Counted from the stretch's first letter, positions 44,367 through 53,615 are shown. The stretch is DNA of 64,000 nucleotides from JBDHHQ01 sp039586035 (GCA_039586035.1 JBDHLD010000008.1:47227-111226); one strand, 5' to 3'. The notes: generated by a model not told the origin, from the sequence alone. A program made the numbers and translations.

Positions 44367-44951
44367 TCAGCTCCGTTCCTGGTCGGGCTGAAGGCTTCGG
44401 TCCTCGCAGCGGGGGTTGTTGTCGAAGACGAAGTGGACTGCCTCGAGCTCCGTGTCCAGCACGAGCGGCTCCAGCTTGGCGTAGAACACGCACACACCGA
44501 AGCTGGAAGACTGGAGGCGGGTGCGTACCACGTAGACGTTGCCCAGAGCGAGGAAGACCGGATCCTCCGCCGTGTAGAGGGTCGTATCGGCCGGCGCCTC
44601 CTGCACGTCCTCGAAGCTCACGTCCTGGATCACGGTGACGCGTGCTTCGCTGACGATTCCCAGGGCGCCGGGTGGCACCAGCGCCAGGCGCCCGTCGCGC
44701 GTGTCCAGCGCCACGTCCCATGCGTCGGTCGAACCGGGCGCCTCGACCACGAACCGGTCTCGATCCAGGAAATCGAAGGCGGACGGCAGCCCCAGCTCGG
44801 GCCGGGCCAACGAATAGATCACCGTGGTGTCGGGGGTCGAGATCCAGGTGATCTGGAAGGGGTCGTCCCCACAGGCGGCCGTGGCGGCGCCGAGAACGAG
44901 CGCCGCCAGACCGTAAGCGAGATGTCGGGACCGGGAACGGGGTCGGTTCAC
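44367..44951 (-). CDS. Predicted lipoprotein, unknown function
   Basis: 194 residues from a GTG at 44951. The signal LAYGLAALVLGAATAAC ends in lipobox ATAAC (Cys about 28), followed by GDDPFQITW. The mature part has beta-strand character (VVEAPGSTDAWDVALDTRDG, YVVRTRLQSSSFGVCVFYAK) and three further Cys. The open frame extends much further upstream through the divergent plus-strand genes; that extension is spurious. Ends 4 bp before serS. Not recognised. Confidence 0.75.
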   Translation of the reverse strand: MNRPRSRSRHLAYGLAALVLGAATAACGDDPFQITWISTPDTTVIYSLARPELGLPSAFDFLDRDRFVVEAPGSTDAWDVALDTRDGRLALVPPGALGIVSEARVTVIQDVSFEDVQEAPADTTLYTAEDPVFLALGNVYVVRTRLQSSSFGVCVFYAKLEPLVLDTELEAVHFVFDNNPRCEDRSLQPDQERS

Positions 44952-45035
44952 TTGGGTGTCGTCAGAGGTGCGAAGGGCCTGTGCGAACGCTCCCGGCGCA
45001 CGAATGTGGCCGGAGGCCCGGAAGGCGTGGATTTC

Positions 45036-45072
45036 TTGACATTTACACCCCCCCGCCGGTAGGTTCCCCGCC
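45036..45072 (+). promoter_or_regulatory. Sigma-70-type promoter of the receiver-manC-like operon
   Basis: A perfect -35 TTGACA (45036-45041), an 18-bp spacer containing a C-rich run, and TAGGTT (45060-45065) as -10. A predicted start near 45072 leaves a leader of about 33 nt with AGGAGGT before the TTG start codon. Confidence 0.65.
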
Positions 45073-45104
45073 TTCAGGATCGGTCTTCCCAGCAGGAGGT
45101 TCTC

Positions 45105-45506
45105 TTGGCCGAAACGGCACCGACCCCCGTCGGCGAGAGGCGGGTTCTGGTTGCCGACGACGAGCCCCACGTCCGACGGATCCTGACCACCCTGCTCCAG
45201 TCTCGGCCCTTCGACATCGACACCGTGCCCGACGGCCGCGCCGCCATGGCTGCCCTGGAGGCAGAGACCCACTACGACCTCGTGCTGCTCGACCTCATGA
45301 TGCCCGAGGCCTCTGGGCTCGAGGTACTGGCCCGGGTGCAGGAGCTCGACCACCGCGTGAGCCTTCCGATCGTCGTCCTCACGGCCAAGGGCCAGGACAC
45401 CGATCGGGAGCAGGCGTTCTCCCTGGGAGCGAAAGACTTCGTCACCAAGCCCTTCAGCCCGAAGAAGCTGCTTGCCCTCATCGACGCCCTCCTCGAACGC
45501 CCCTGA
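45105..45506 (+). CDS. Receiver-only response regulator
   Basis: 133 residues, TTG start with AGGAGGT 5 bp before it. A single CheY-like domain: acidic pocket VADDEP, phosphoacceptor Asp63 in VLLDLMMP, Thr switch in VVLTAKG, Lys in FVTKPFSPKK. There is no output domain, so it must act through protein contacts or phosphorelay. The gene shares a transcript with a GDP-mannose-type nucleotidyltransferase; its stop lies 34 bp inside that gene, so translation is coupled. The cognate kinase is not identified. Confidence 0.9.
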   Translation: MAETAPTPVGERRVLVADDEPHVRRILTTLLQSRPFDIDTVPDGRAAMAALEAETHYDLVLLDLMMPEASGLEVLARVQELDHRVSLPIVVLTAKGQDTDREQAFSLGAKDFVTKPFSPKKLLALIDALLERP

Positions 45507-46554
45507 TCCGCACCTCTGGATCACGGTGCTGGCCGGTGGCGTAGGGTCTCGCTTCTGGCCGGTGAGCACTCCGCTTCGGCCGAAGCAGCTCCTGCCGCTG
45601 GGTGGCGACCGGCCTATCGTGGAGGACACCGTGCGACGCGCGCTCGCCCTGGTCCCCCCGGAGCGCGTCAGGATTCTGGCCGGCGACCCGGTAGCGGATC
45701 GGATCATGGCCACCGTCCCCCAACTAGGCCCCGAGGCGTTGCTGCGCGAGCCCCGGGCCCGCGGCACCGCGCCGGTTCTGGCCTGGGCCGCGTGGGAGCT
45801 GGCGCGACTCGATCCCGAGGCGACCATGGTGTCGCTCCACTCCGACCACGTCATCCACCCCCTCGAGGGCTTTCGAAGGGTGATCACGCGCGCCGCGGAA
45901 GTGGCCCGCGGCTTCGGCCGCCTCGTCACCGTGGGTGTCGTGCCCGACCGGCCCGAGACCGGATACGGCTACGTCCTGCCAGGTGCCCCCCTCGCGGTCG
46001 AAGGCGCGCCTGAAGCCTTCGACGTCGAGGCTTTCGTGGAGAAGCCCGATGCGGACACGGCGGCGCGCTACGTGTCCGCCGGCTATCTGTGGAATTCCGG
46101 GATCTTCGTGTGGAAGGCCTCGGTCCTCCTCACCGAGATCGAGGCGGTGGCCCCGGAGATCGGGCGGGCCCTGCCCTATCTGGCACGTGGTGACGTCGAG
46201 GGTTTCTTCGACGCTGCCGAAGCCGTGTCCATCGACGTAGCGGTACTCGAGCGCAGTCAGCGGGTGGCCACCGTGCGGGCGGCCTTTTCCTGGGACGACG
46301 TGGGATCCTGGGAGGCCGTGGGCCGCACGCGCGAAGCCGACGAAGCCGGCAACGTCGTGATCGGGGACGCCCACGTGATCGACGGCGACCGCAACATCGC
46401 CTACTGCGAGGACGGTGCCGTCGTCCTCTTCGGCGTCGACGACCTGGTGGTCGTGCACTCGGGCGGCATGACCCTCGTGACTCCTCGCAAGAGGGCCCCC
46501 GAGCTCAAGGAGCTCCTGGCAGCCCTCCCCGAGAGCGTCCGGAACCCGACGTAG
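45472..46554 (+). CDS. manC: Mannose-1-phosphate guanylyltransferase (ManC/GMP family)
   Basis: About 360 residues. Nucleotidyltransferase signature AGGVGSRFWPVSTPLRPKQLLPL (split: GGVGSRFWP and RPKQ), DHVIH metal-binding Asp, and FVEKP (about 192-196), the family markers. It makes GDP-mannose from mannose-1-phosphate and GTP, for glycans. The start is uncertain: the first usable codon is the TTG at 45472 inside the response-regulator gene; the next in-frame candidate (GTG at 45526) would delete the first beta strand. No C-terminal isomerase domain. Confidence 0.88.
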   Translation: MPSSTPSSNAPDPHLWITVLAGGVGSRFWPVSTPLRPKQLLPLGGDRPIVEDTVRRALALVPPERVRILAGDPVADRIMATVPQLGPEALLREPRARGTAPVLAWAAWELARLDPEATMVSLHSDHVIHPLEGFRRVITRAAEVARGFGRLVTVGVVPDRPETGYGYVLPGAPLAVEGAPEAFDVEAFVEKPDADTAARYVSAGYLWNSGIFVWKASVLLTEIEAVAPEIGRALPYLARGDVEGFFDAAEAVSIDVAVLERSQRVATVRAAFSWDDVGSWEAVGRTREADEAGNVVIGDAHVIDGDRNIAYCEDGAVVLFGVDDLVVVHSGGMTLVTPRKRAPELKELLAALPESVRNPT

Positions 46555-46601
46555 ATGAGTCAGCCGCCCGCACCCCCTCACGGACCACCGATCCACCGGC
46601 C

Positions 46602-47822
46602 ATGACGCTTTTCCTCTTCGACGACGTCCAGGCTCGGAGCTGGGAGCCATTCGTGCTGACGCGACCCGTCGGTGAGCTGCTGTTCGGGTGCGTCCTGCTG
46701 AGGCAGCGGGCGGAACGCGCGTGGCGGCTTCCCTGCGCGGGACACGTCGCCGGACCCTCGCTGGCGGGCTTCGAGGAGGACGGTGCGCCGCCGGTCGTGG
46801 AGCTCCCCCAAGATCGCTCCGCCCTGAGGATCCTGGTCAACAGCCGCGCGGTGCTCACCCCTGCGACGCTCCCCGGCCCCGACGTCGGGGCCACCCTGCT
46901 CACCGATGGCGGCGTGGCGGGCTGGGTCCTGCCGGTTGGTGCACCTTCCCCACCCCCGTCGGCCCTGGACGACCCGGCCGCGTGGGCCGATGCCCCCCCG
47001 CCGACCCAGGTCGGCGGCTTCCTCCTCACCACACCCTGGGAGCTGGTTGATCGGAACGGAGCGCGGATCCGGGACGACGCCGCCACGAGCGAGCTGCACG
47101 AGGCTTCCCCCTCCGAGGTGACACGGATGGGCGACGGACGCGTGCTCCTGGGGCCCGACGCGGCCATCGAGTCCGGCGTTGTCGTCGACGCGCGGGACGG
47201 ACCCGTGATCCTGGACGGGAGCGCCCGCGCCGAGGGTCCGGCCCGGATCGTCGGACCGCTGTACGTAGGACGGGAGTCCGTGGTGCTTGGCGGAACCGTG
47301 GCGAGAAGCAGCATCGGCCGCCGCTGCCTGGTCCGAGGCGAGGTCGCGGACTCCGTGCTCACGGGATTCTGCAACAAGGCGCACGACGGCTACCTGGGCC
47401 ACGCGCTGCTGGGCCGATGGATCAACCTGGGAGCCCTGACCACCAACAGCGACCTCAAGAACACCTATGGCCGGGTCCGGGTGGAGCTCAGCACGGGTCT
47501 CGTGGACACCGAGCGCCTCAAGATCGGCTGTTTCCTGGGGGACTACGTGCGGACGGGGATCGGCACGCTCCTGAATACCGGCGCCGTGGTGGGCGCCGGC
47601 TCGAACCTCTTCAGCGGTCAGATGCCACCCAAGTACGTGCCTCCGTTCTCCTGGGGAGCCGGGGTCGAGCTCACGGAGCATCGCTTGGAGCGCTTCCTGG
47701 AGACCGCCCGTCGCATGCAGGAGCGGAGAGGGCAGCTCCTCACGGAGAGTATGGCCGCCATGCTGGCCACCGCATGGAGTGGCAGCGCCGAGCTTCGGAA
47801 GTCACGAGGCGTCCGGCCGTGA
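46602..47822 (+). CDS. GlmU-like sugar nucleotidyltransferase with left-handed beta-helix
   Basis: 406 residues. The N-terminal half begins MTLFLFDDVQARSWEPFVLTR, like the diverged nucleotidyltransferase domain of GlmU-family proteins in Bacteroidetes-type genomes. The C-terminal half (about 180-370) has hexapeptide-repeat turns (GPARIVGPLYVGRESVV, NTGAVVGAGSNLFSG) that form a left-handed beta helix as in acyltransferases. Likely an acetyl- or nucleotidyltransferase on a sugar phosphate, working with the upstream guanylyltransferase; exact substrate unknown. Overlaps the next gene by 4 bp (GTGA). Confidence 0.8.
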   Translation: MTLFLFDDVQARSWEPFVLTRPVGELLFGCVLLRQRAERAWRLPCAGHVAGPSLAGFEEDGAPPVVELPQDRSALRILVNSRAVLTPATLPGPDVGATLLTDGGVAGWVLPVGAPSPPPSALDDPAAWADAPPPTQVGGFLLTTPWELVDRNGARIRDDAATSELHEASPSEVTRMGDGRVLLGPDAAIESGVVVDARDGPVILDGSARAEGPARIVGPLYVGRESVVLGGTVARSSIGRRCLVRGEVADSVLTGFCNKAHDGYLGHALLGRWINLGALTTNSDLKNTYGRVRVELSTGLVDTERLKIGCFLGDYVRTGIGTLLNTGAVVGAGSNLFSGQMPPKYVPPFSWGAGVELTEHRLERFLETARRMQERRGQLLTESMAAMLATAWSGSAELRKSRGVRP

Positions 47823-48640
47823 GGATCAGCGTCCTCGGCAGCGGAAGCGCCGGTAACTCGACGCTCGTCGAGGCCGGCGCCACCCGGATCCTCGTGGACG
47901 CCGGATTCAGCGGTCGGGAGCTCGTTCGCCGCCTCGGGGCTCTGGGGATGACCCCTGAGAGCCTGTCGGGCATCGTGGTCACGCACGATCACGGTGACCA
48001 CACGAGGGGCATCGGCGTGCTCGCCCGTCGCCACGGGGTGCCCCTTTACCTGACGGAGCTGACGCTTCGGGCATGCCGGCGGCTCCTACGGGGCAGCGAG
48101 GATGTCCGCACCTACCGGCCAGGTCGCGCCTTCGACATCGGAGCGCTCCGGGTGGAGCCGTTTCTCACCGTCCACGACGCTGTCGACCCGGTGGCCGTAG
48201 CGGTCGTGGATCCTCGAACCGAGACCCGCATGGGACTCGCGACGGACCTCGGCCGACCGACCGCTCAGGTGCGGCACGCCCTCGCCGGATGCGACTTCCT
48301 GGTGCTCGAGGCCAACCACGACGAGGTCCTGCTCCGGGAAGCGCCATACCCCTGGTCGGTCAAAGGACGGATCGCTTCGAGTCACGGCCACCTCTCCAAC
48401 CACGCGGCGGCACGCCTGGCTTGCGAGCTCCTCCACCCTCGACTCGCCGGCATCCTGCTCGCGCACCTCTCCAACGAGTCGAACCGGCCCGATCTCGCGC
48501 GGAGGGTCGTGAGCGGAGCCCTGGAGCGGGCCGGGTATCGTGGGTATCTGGCGGTCGCCGGACAGGACCACCCGACCGAGCTCATCGACATCGAGGCGCT
48601 GCGCCTTCGCACCGGTCCGGCGCAGCTGTCCTTCCTGTAG
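47819..48640 (+). CDS. YycJ/WalJ-like metallo-beta-lactamase-fold hydrolase
   Basis: 273 residues from a GTG overlapping the GlmU-like stop. Starts MRISVLGSGSAGNSTLVE, the typical N-terminus of YycJ-type MBL-fold proteins. Zinc motif H56-D57-H58-G59-D60-H61, then LEANHD and the SHGHLSNHAA late motifs. Members are nucleases or phosphodiesterases; a 5'-3' exonuclease role in mismatch repair has been proposed for YycJ relatives. Function here is inferred from fold only. Confidence 0.88.
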   Translation: MRISVLGSGSAGNSTLVEAGATRILVDAGFSGRELVRRLGALGMTPESLSGIVVTHDHGDHTRGIGVLARRHGVPLYLTELTLRACRRLLRGSEDVRTYRPGRAFDIGALRVEPFLTVHDAVDPVAVAVVDPRTETRMGLATDLGRPTAQVRHALAGCDFLVLEANHDEVLLREAPYPWSVKGRIASSHGHLSNHAAARLACELLHPRLAGILLAHLSNESNRPDLARRVVSGALERAGYRGYLAVAGQDHPTELIDIEALRLRTGPAQLSFL

Positions 48641-48706
48641 GGCCCTCGTGGGCGTCCCGCGCGGCTGCCGCGGACAGGCGGGCGCGATCCGCCCCACCGT
48701 ATGCGA

Positions 48707-48729
48707 GCCCGAGCCCGGACGGCTCGGGC
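48707..48729. terminator. GC-rich hairpin between two converging genes
   Basis: GCCCGAGCC-(CGGAC)-GGCTCGGGC, a perfect 9-bp stem lying 4 bp after the rseP stop on the minus strand and about 70 bp after the plus-strand MBL gene. No U-tract on either side, so it may be a weak bidirectional terminator or mRNA 3' stabiliser. Confidence 0.4.
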
Positions 48730-48733
48730 CCAG

Positions 48734-50092
48734 CTACATGCCGAAGAGGCGGAGCACGTCGTTGGAGAGGGCCAGGACCATGATCCCGAGGATCACGACG
48801 AGCCCGACCTGGCTCCAGCGCATGCGCTGCTCCATCGAGAGCGCCTTCCCACGGATCGCCTCGATGGTCAGGAACACGAGGTGTCCGCCATCCAGGATCG
48901 GGATCGGCAGGAGGTTCAGCACCGCGAGGTTGATGGAGAAGAGCGCCATGAAGCTGAGGAAGCTCTCGACCCCCATGGCGGCGGCCTGACCCGACAGCTG
49001 GCCGATCGTGACGATGCTGCCCAGGGAGCGGGGAGACACGCTGCCCGTGAACAGATTCCGCAGGAAGTCGAGGATCACCCCGGTCATGACCACGGTTCGA
49101 TTCCAACCGATGCGGACGGCCTCGCCGAAGGCGACGGGGCTGTAGATGACGCCCACTTCCTGGACCTGCACGCCCACCTTGCCCACCATGCGGTCCTCGC
49201 CGGTCGCCGGGTCCGTCTCCTCTACGGTGGACACCTCCACGGACCGGGTGACCTCCCGGCCATCCCGCTCCAGGCTCAGCGAGACCCGCTCCCCGGGGCG
49301 GGACTCGATCAGTCTCACGAAGGACATCCAGCCGGTCACCGGCTCGCCGTCGACGGCCAGGATTCGGTCCCCGGCCTCGACGCCGCCCTCGTAGGCCGGC
49401 TCTCCGGGAGTGACCAGCGCTACCACCGGATCGCGCCAGAACACCAGTGAGACGGCCATGCGCACCCGGTCTTGCTCGTCGGCGGGTACGCGGACCTCGA
49501 GAGTGCCGACGGGATCTGCCAGCCCGATGGACAGCGGCCCGGGATCCGCGTCTACGAGTCCGCGCTCCACGTCGCCCCAGTGCTGGACGGGCATATCGCC
49601 GATCCGCTCGATCCGCTGCCCCGGTTGGATCTCGGCGAGCGGCTCCGCCCCCGCCGGGAGCACCTCCTCCAGGACGGTCCCGACGCGCGTCGTGTCCGCG
49701 CTGCGGATTCCCCAGACCGCGGCGGCTCCGACGTACACGGCCAGGGCGAAGAGCATGTTCATGATAACCCCGGCAGAGATCACGAACGCCCGAGCCCACA
49801 CCGGCTTGGCGTCGAAGTCCCGGGGCCCGGGCCGGCGCTCGGTCTGGGCGGCTCCCCCTTCTACCTTGTCCATCATCTCGTCCGCCATCCCACCCATCTT
49901 GACGTAGCCGCCCAGGGGGATGGCGCTGAGGACGTACTCCGTCTCGCCCTTCTTGACGCCCCAGATGACGGGGCCGAGGCCGATGGAGAATCGCTCGACC
50001 TCGATGTTCACGGCCTTCGCCGCGAGGAAGTGCCCGAGCTCGTGCACGAAGATGAGCACACCCAGGACGATGATGGTGGCAAGAACGGTCAT
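48734..50092 (-). CDS. rseP: Site-2 (intramembrane) metalloprotease RseP
   Basis: 452 residues. Zinc motif H17ELGH21 in the first membrane helix, two PDZ domains (about 130-200 and 205-285, the second with GGVEAGDRILAVDGEPV), and the distal zinc ligand motif NLLPIPILDGGH. It cleaves membrane-spanning anti-sigma factors or signal-peptide remnants. Ends the rplM-led series, after dxr, the conserved dxr-rseP order. Confidence 0.95.
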   Translation of the reverse strand: MTVLATIIVLGVLIFVHELGHFLAAKAVNIEVERFSIGLGPVIWGVKKGETEYVLSAIPLGGYVKMGGMADEMMDKVEGGAAQTERRPGPRDFDAKPVWARAFVISAGVIMNMLFALAVYVGAAAVWGIRSADTTRVGTVLEEVLPAGAEPLAEIQPGQRIERIGDMPVQHWGDVERGLVDADPGPLSIGLADPVGTLEVRVPADEQDRVRMAVSLVFWRDPVVALVTPGEPAYEGGVEAGDRILAVDGEPVTGWMSFVRLIESRPGERVSLSLERDGREVTRSVEVSTVEETDPATGEDRMVGKVGVQVQEVGVIYSPVAFGEAVRIGWNRTVVMTGVILDFLRNLFTGSVSPRSLGSIVTIGQLSGQAAAMGVESFLSFMALFSINLAVLNLLPIPILDGGHLVFLTIEAIRGKALSMEQRMRWSQVGLVVILGIMVLALSNDVLRLFGM

Positions 50093-50101
50093 GTCTCTGT
50101 C

Positions 50102-51265
50102 CTACGACCGGACGGTTCGGCAGGCTCGGACGGCCTCGTGGGCCACGGCGCGTGCTCTGGCGTCCGCCTCCAGTAGATGTTCGACGCTGACGACCGGCTC
50201 GGCGGCCGACTCGCTCAGGGTCTGCTCGACGACTCCGGCAATCTCTCCAAACCCGATGCGACGGTCCAGGAACGCCCCTACGGCGATCTCGTTCGCGGCG
50301 TTGTACACCGCCGGGGCCGTTCCGCCTCGTCGCCCCGCTTCCTCGCCGAGACCGAACAGGGGGAAGCGATCGCGGTCCACCTCCTCGAACGTCAGCGGAG
50401 AAGCCTGCACGGGGTCGAAGGTCCGCAGAGCCCCATCCTCCACCCTACGCGGATAGCTCAGCGCATAGAGGATCGGCAGCTCCATGGTTGGGAACCCCAA
50501 TTGGGCCATCACGGATCCGTCGACCAGCTCGACGAAGGAGTGGATGATCGACTGCGGATGGACCACCGCATCGATGCGGTCGTAGGGCATCCCATACAGG
50601 AAGTGGGCCTCGATCACCTCGAGCGCCTTGTTGGCGAGGGTGGCAGAGTCGATGGTGATCTTGGCGCCCATGTCCCATGTGGGGTGGTTGAGCGCGTCCT
50701 CGGGCCGCACCGTCTCCAACTCCTCGGCCCCCCAACGACGGAACGGCCCTCCGGACGCGGTCAGGACGATGCGAGAGACGGACGACGGCGTGCACCCCTC
50801 GAGGCACTGCAAGATGGCCGAGTGCTCGCTGTCGATGGGTACCAGCTCGCCGCCCCCACTCTCGGCGGCCTCCAGCACCAGAGGTCCGCCGGCCACCAGC
50901 GATTCCTTGTTGGCCAGGGCGAGGCGCTTGCCGGCTGCGAGTGCCCGCACCGTGGGCTCGAGCCCGGCCGCTCCCACCATGGCGTTGACCACGACCTGCG
51001 CGTCCGGCGCCTCCGCCGCCTCCAACAGCGCTGCTCGTCCGGAGAGCCAGCGCGTACCCGGAGTGGTGGGCAGGTCGGCCCCGGCCGAGGCATCGGCAAC
51101 GACGGCGAGCCGTGGACGATGGGCTCGGACCTGTGCCTCCAGGGCCTCCACCGACGAATTGGCCGCCAACGCCACGACGCGGAACTTCTCCGGATGGCGT
51201 GCGATCACCGTCAGCGTGCTCCGGCCGATGGAGCCCGTCGATCCCAGTATCACGACGTCGATCAA
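50102..51265 (-). CDS. dxr: 1-deoxy-D-xylulose 5-phosphate reductoisomerase
   Basis: 387 residues. NADPH motif LGSTGSIGRSTLTV at the N-terminus, catalytic region LVPIDSEHSAILQCL and TASGGPFR, MGAKITIDSATLANKALEV. Second step of the MEP isoprenoid pathway, feeding UppS in the same operon. Overlaps cdsA by 4 bp; rseP follows after 9 bp. Confidence 0.97.
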   Translation of the reverse strand: MIDVVILGSTGSIGRSTLTVIARHPEKFRVVALAANSSVEALEAQVRAHRPRLAVVADASAGADLPTTPGTRWLSGRAALLEAAEAPDAQVVVNAMVGAAGLEPTVRALAAGKRLALANKESLVAGGPLVLEAAESGGGELVPIDSEHSAILQCLEGCTPSSVSRIVLTASGGPFRRWGAEELETVRPEDALNHPTWDMGAKITIDSATLANKALEVIEAHFLYGMPYDRIDAVVHPQSIIHSFVELVDGSVMAQLGFPTMELPILYALSYPRRVEDGALRTFDPVQASPLTFEEVDRDRFPLFGLGEEAGRRGGTAPAVYNAANEIAVGAFLDRRIGFGEIAGVVEQTLSESAAEPVVSVEHLLEADARARAVAHEAVRACRTVRS

Positions 51266-52137
51266 GCCAGCACCTCCGCGACCCGGATGAGCGCGTAGGC
51301 CAGCGGGATGTTGAAGAACAGGGCGTCGAAGCGGTCGAGGGCACCGCCGTGTCCCGGGAGCAGACGGCCCGAGTCCTTCACACCGGCTTCCCGCTTCATC
51401 ACCGAAGCAGCCAGGTCGCCCACCTGGGCCGCGGCCCCCAGCGCCAGGCCCATGAGCGCCGCGGTGACCGGGTTCAGCCCTGGGCGGGGCGCCGCCGGCA
51501 GCACGAGCCCGGCGTACAGCGCCGCGATCACCACCGAACCGACGAGGCCGGCGACGCCGCCGACCACTGTCTTACCCGGGCTGACCTGGGGGATCAGCTT
51601 GCGCTTGCCCCACGCCCTGCCGGCGAAGTACGCGGCGGAGTCACCGACCCAGGTGACCAGGATCGGGAAGAACAGCAGGGCCGCGCCAGCCAACGGCATC
51701 GGCTCGCCGCCCGATGGCGGCGGCAGGTGCCGTAGGAGGAGCGCGAAGGCCAGTGACCCACCCGTGTAGATCGCGGCGACCACGGTGGCCGAGACCGCCG
51801 TGATCGGTCGGCCACCCGGCCATCGGCGCCACACGGACAGGGCGAGGCCCGCGAGCGTGAGGATCAGCACCAGCGCGAATCCACGAACGGCCAGGCCCTG
51901 AAACGACGGTGTCTGAGCAGCCGCGAGCACGAGAAGCACCGACGCGGCCACACCGAGGTGGCTGAAAGGACTCCCGCCCGTGGCCGCCGACAGCTCCTGG
52001 TATTCGTAGGCCGCGATTCCCGCGAAGACGGCCAGGACGACGCCGAGGACCCAACCTCCGAGGTAGATCACGACGAGGGCGAACGGGATCCCCACCACCG
52101 CCACCGCCACCCGGGCAGCGAGCTCGCTCCGGGCCAT
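51262..52137 (-). CDS. cdsA: Phosphatidate cytidylyltransferase
   Basis: 291 residues, about eight hydrophobic segments. The CDP-alcohol synthesis signature is visible near the C-terminus: SPGKTVVGGVAGLVGS, then GDLAASVMKREAGVKDSG with LPGHGGALDRFD. Makes CDP-diacylglycerol from phosphatidic acid and CTP at the inner membrane. 48 bp after uppS, 4-bp overlap with dxr. Confidence 0.96.
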   Translation of the reverse strand: MARSELAARVAVAVVGIPFALVVIYLGGWVLGVVLAVFAGIAAYEYQELSAATGGSPFSHLGVAASVLLVLAAAQTPSFQGLAVRGFALVLILTLAGLALSVWRRWPGGRPITAVSATVVAAIYTGGSLAFALLLRHLPPPSGGEPMPLAGAALLFFPILVTWVGDSAAYFAGRAWGKRKLIPQVSPGKTVVGGVAGLVGSVVIAALYAGLVLPAAPRPGLNPVTAALMGLALGAAAQVGDLAASVMKREAGVKDSGRLLPGHGGALDRFDALFFNIPLAYALIRVAEVLA

Positions 52138-52185
52138 TAGAGGGTCCTGGCCCCCGGCAGGGGCGGGGCGGCTGAGGCCACGGCC

Positions 52186-52971
52186 CTACGGCGCGGTGAC
52201 CCGGCCGAACCGACGTTCCCGGCGCTGGTAGTCCTGAACGGCCGCGAACAGGTCCTCGCGGGAGAAGTCGGGCCAGAGCACATCGGTGATGTGGAGCTCG
52301 GTGTAGGCCATCTGGAAGAGCAGGAAGTTGCTCAGACGGTGCTCGCCCGACGTACGGATCAACAGATCCGGATCAGGAAGGTCGCCGGTGAACAGGCCGT
52401 GGCGGAACGTGGCCTCGTCGATCTGATCGGGGGAGAGGTCGCCCGACGACACCCGTTGGACCAGCGCTCTCACGGCGCGGATGATCTCCTCGCGTCCGGA
52501 GTAGGAGATCATGAGGTTGAGCCGGAGCTTCTGGCCGCCGGCGGTAGCTTTCACGATCTGGTCGATAGCTCCCCGCGTCGGGGGATCCACACGTTCGAGC
52601 TCTCCCAGGACGTGCACCTCGACGCCCCTTCTCTTGAGCTCGACCTCCTCCTTGCGGGCGTAGCGCTGCAGCAGGCCCATCAGGGCGCTGACCTCCGCCC
52701 GAGGACGCTGCCAGTTCTCGGTGGAGAACGCGAAGAGGGTGAGCACCCGGATACCCGCCTCCACCGCTCCCTCGGTGACCTCCCTCACGGCCTTCATCCC
52801 CTGGGCGTGCCCAGCCTGACGCGGCAGACCCCGGCGCCGAGCCCACCGGCCGTTGCCATCCATGATTATGGCCACGTGGCGGGGGACGTCGCCGTGGAGG
52901 CGAATCTCGTTCAGGAGCTCGGACGCCATGGGCGGCAGAGGTTGGAGCTGCCCCGGCGGACGGGCGCGCAT
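52186..52971 (-). CDS. uppS: Isoprenyl transferase (undecaprenyl diphosphate synthase family)
   Basis: 261 residues from the ATG at 52971, 4 bp after frr and with GGAG 10 bp upstream; a later ATG at 52929 lacks a ribosome site. Cis-prenyltransferase motifs: IIMDGNGRWARRRG with catalytic Asp38, FSTENWQRP, and the late LIRTSGEHRLSNFLLFQ and ELHITDVLWPDF. Makes the lipid carrier for peptidoglycan and other glycans. uppS, cdsA and dxr form a lipid-precursor block in the ribosomal operon. Confidence 0.96.
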   Translation of the reverse strand: MRARPPGQLQPLPPMASELLNEIRLHGDVPRHVAIIMDGNGRWARRRGLPRQAGHAQGMKAVREVTEGAVEAGIRVLTLFAFSTENWQRPRAEVSALMGLLQRYARKEEVELKRRGVEVHVLGELERVDPPTRGAIDQIVKATAGGQKLRLNLMISYSGREEIIRAVRALVQRVSSGDLSPDQIDEATFRHGLFTGDLPDPDLLIRTSGEHRLSNFLLFQMAYTELHITDVLWPDFSREDLFAAVQDYQRRERRFGRVTAP

Positions 52972-52975
52972 GCCG

Positions 52976-53527
52976 TCACAGCTCCATGACCTCCTTCTCT
53001 TTCTTCTCGAGCATCTCTTCGATCTTCCCGATATACTCATCCGTGAGCCGCTGCACCTCGGTGAGCTGACGGCGGCCCTCGTCCTCGCCGAGCTCGTGCT
53101 CCTTCATGCGGGCCTTGATGTCGTCGTTGCCCTTGTGGCGAGCCACACGCACGGACACGCGGCCTTCCTCCGCGAGCTTGTGCAGGAGCTTCACGTATTC
53201 TCGGCGCCGCTCCTCGTTGAGAGGCGGCACGGGGACGCGGATGATCGAGCCGTCATTCGCCGGGTTGAGGCCGAGGTCGGCCATCAGGATACCCTTCTCG
53301 ATGTCCCCGATGAGGCTCTTGTCGAAGGGCTGGACGACGAGGAGTGACGGCTCGGGGGTGCTTACCGTGGCCACCTGATTCAGCGGCATCTTCGATCCGT
53401 ACGCGTCCACGCGCACCGTGTCGAGCAAGGCCGGCGTGGCCTTGCCGGTGCGGACCGTCGCGAACTCCCGCCGAACGGCTTCCAACGATTCGTCCATCCG
53501 GCCTTTTACTTCTTTCAGCGTCGGCAT
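52976..53527 (-). CDS. frr: Ribosome recycling factor
   Basis: 183 residues from the ATG at 53527 with AGGAG upstream; the frame is open further but homologous sequence starts at MPTLKEVKGRMDES. Motifs VRTGKATPALLDTVRVDAYG, PLNQVATVSTPEP and RVPVPPLNEERR. With EF-G it splits post-termination ribosomes. Typical length 185. pyrH-frr-uppS order is conserved in many bacteria. Confidence 0.97.
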   Translation of the reverse strand: MPTLKEVKGRMDESLEAVRREFATVRTGKATPALLDTVRVDAYGSKMPLNQVATVSTPEPSLLVVQPFDKSLIGDIEKGILMADLGLNPANDGSIIRVPVPPLNEERRREYVKLLHKLAEEGRVSVRVARHKGNDDIKARMKEHELGEDEGRRQLTEVQRLTDEYIGKIEEMLEKKEKEVMEL

Positions 53528-53615
53528 CGCGATGCTTGTCTCCTGACCGGCCACTTGGCCGGCGCACTGTGCGAATGTGCCGTCCTGCGGGTCGTCGATC
53601 CGTCGTTCGTTGCCC

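Noticed and set aside
44952..45929. A long minus-strand N-terminal extension of the lipoprotein before serS
   Set aside because: It would cross the divergent receiver and guanylyltransferase genes and destroy the lipoprotein signal. The GTG at 44951 is the better start.
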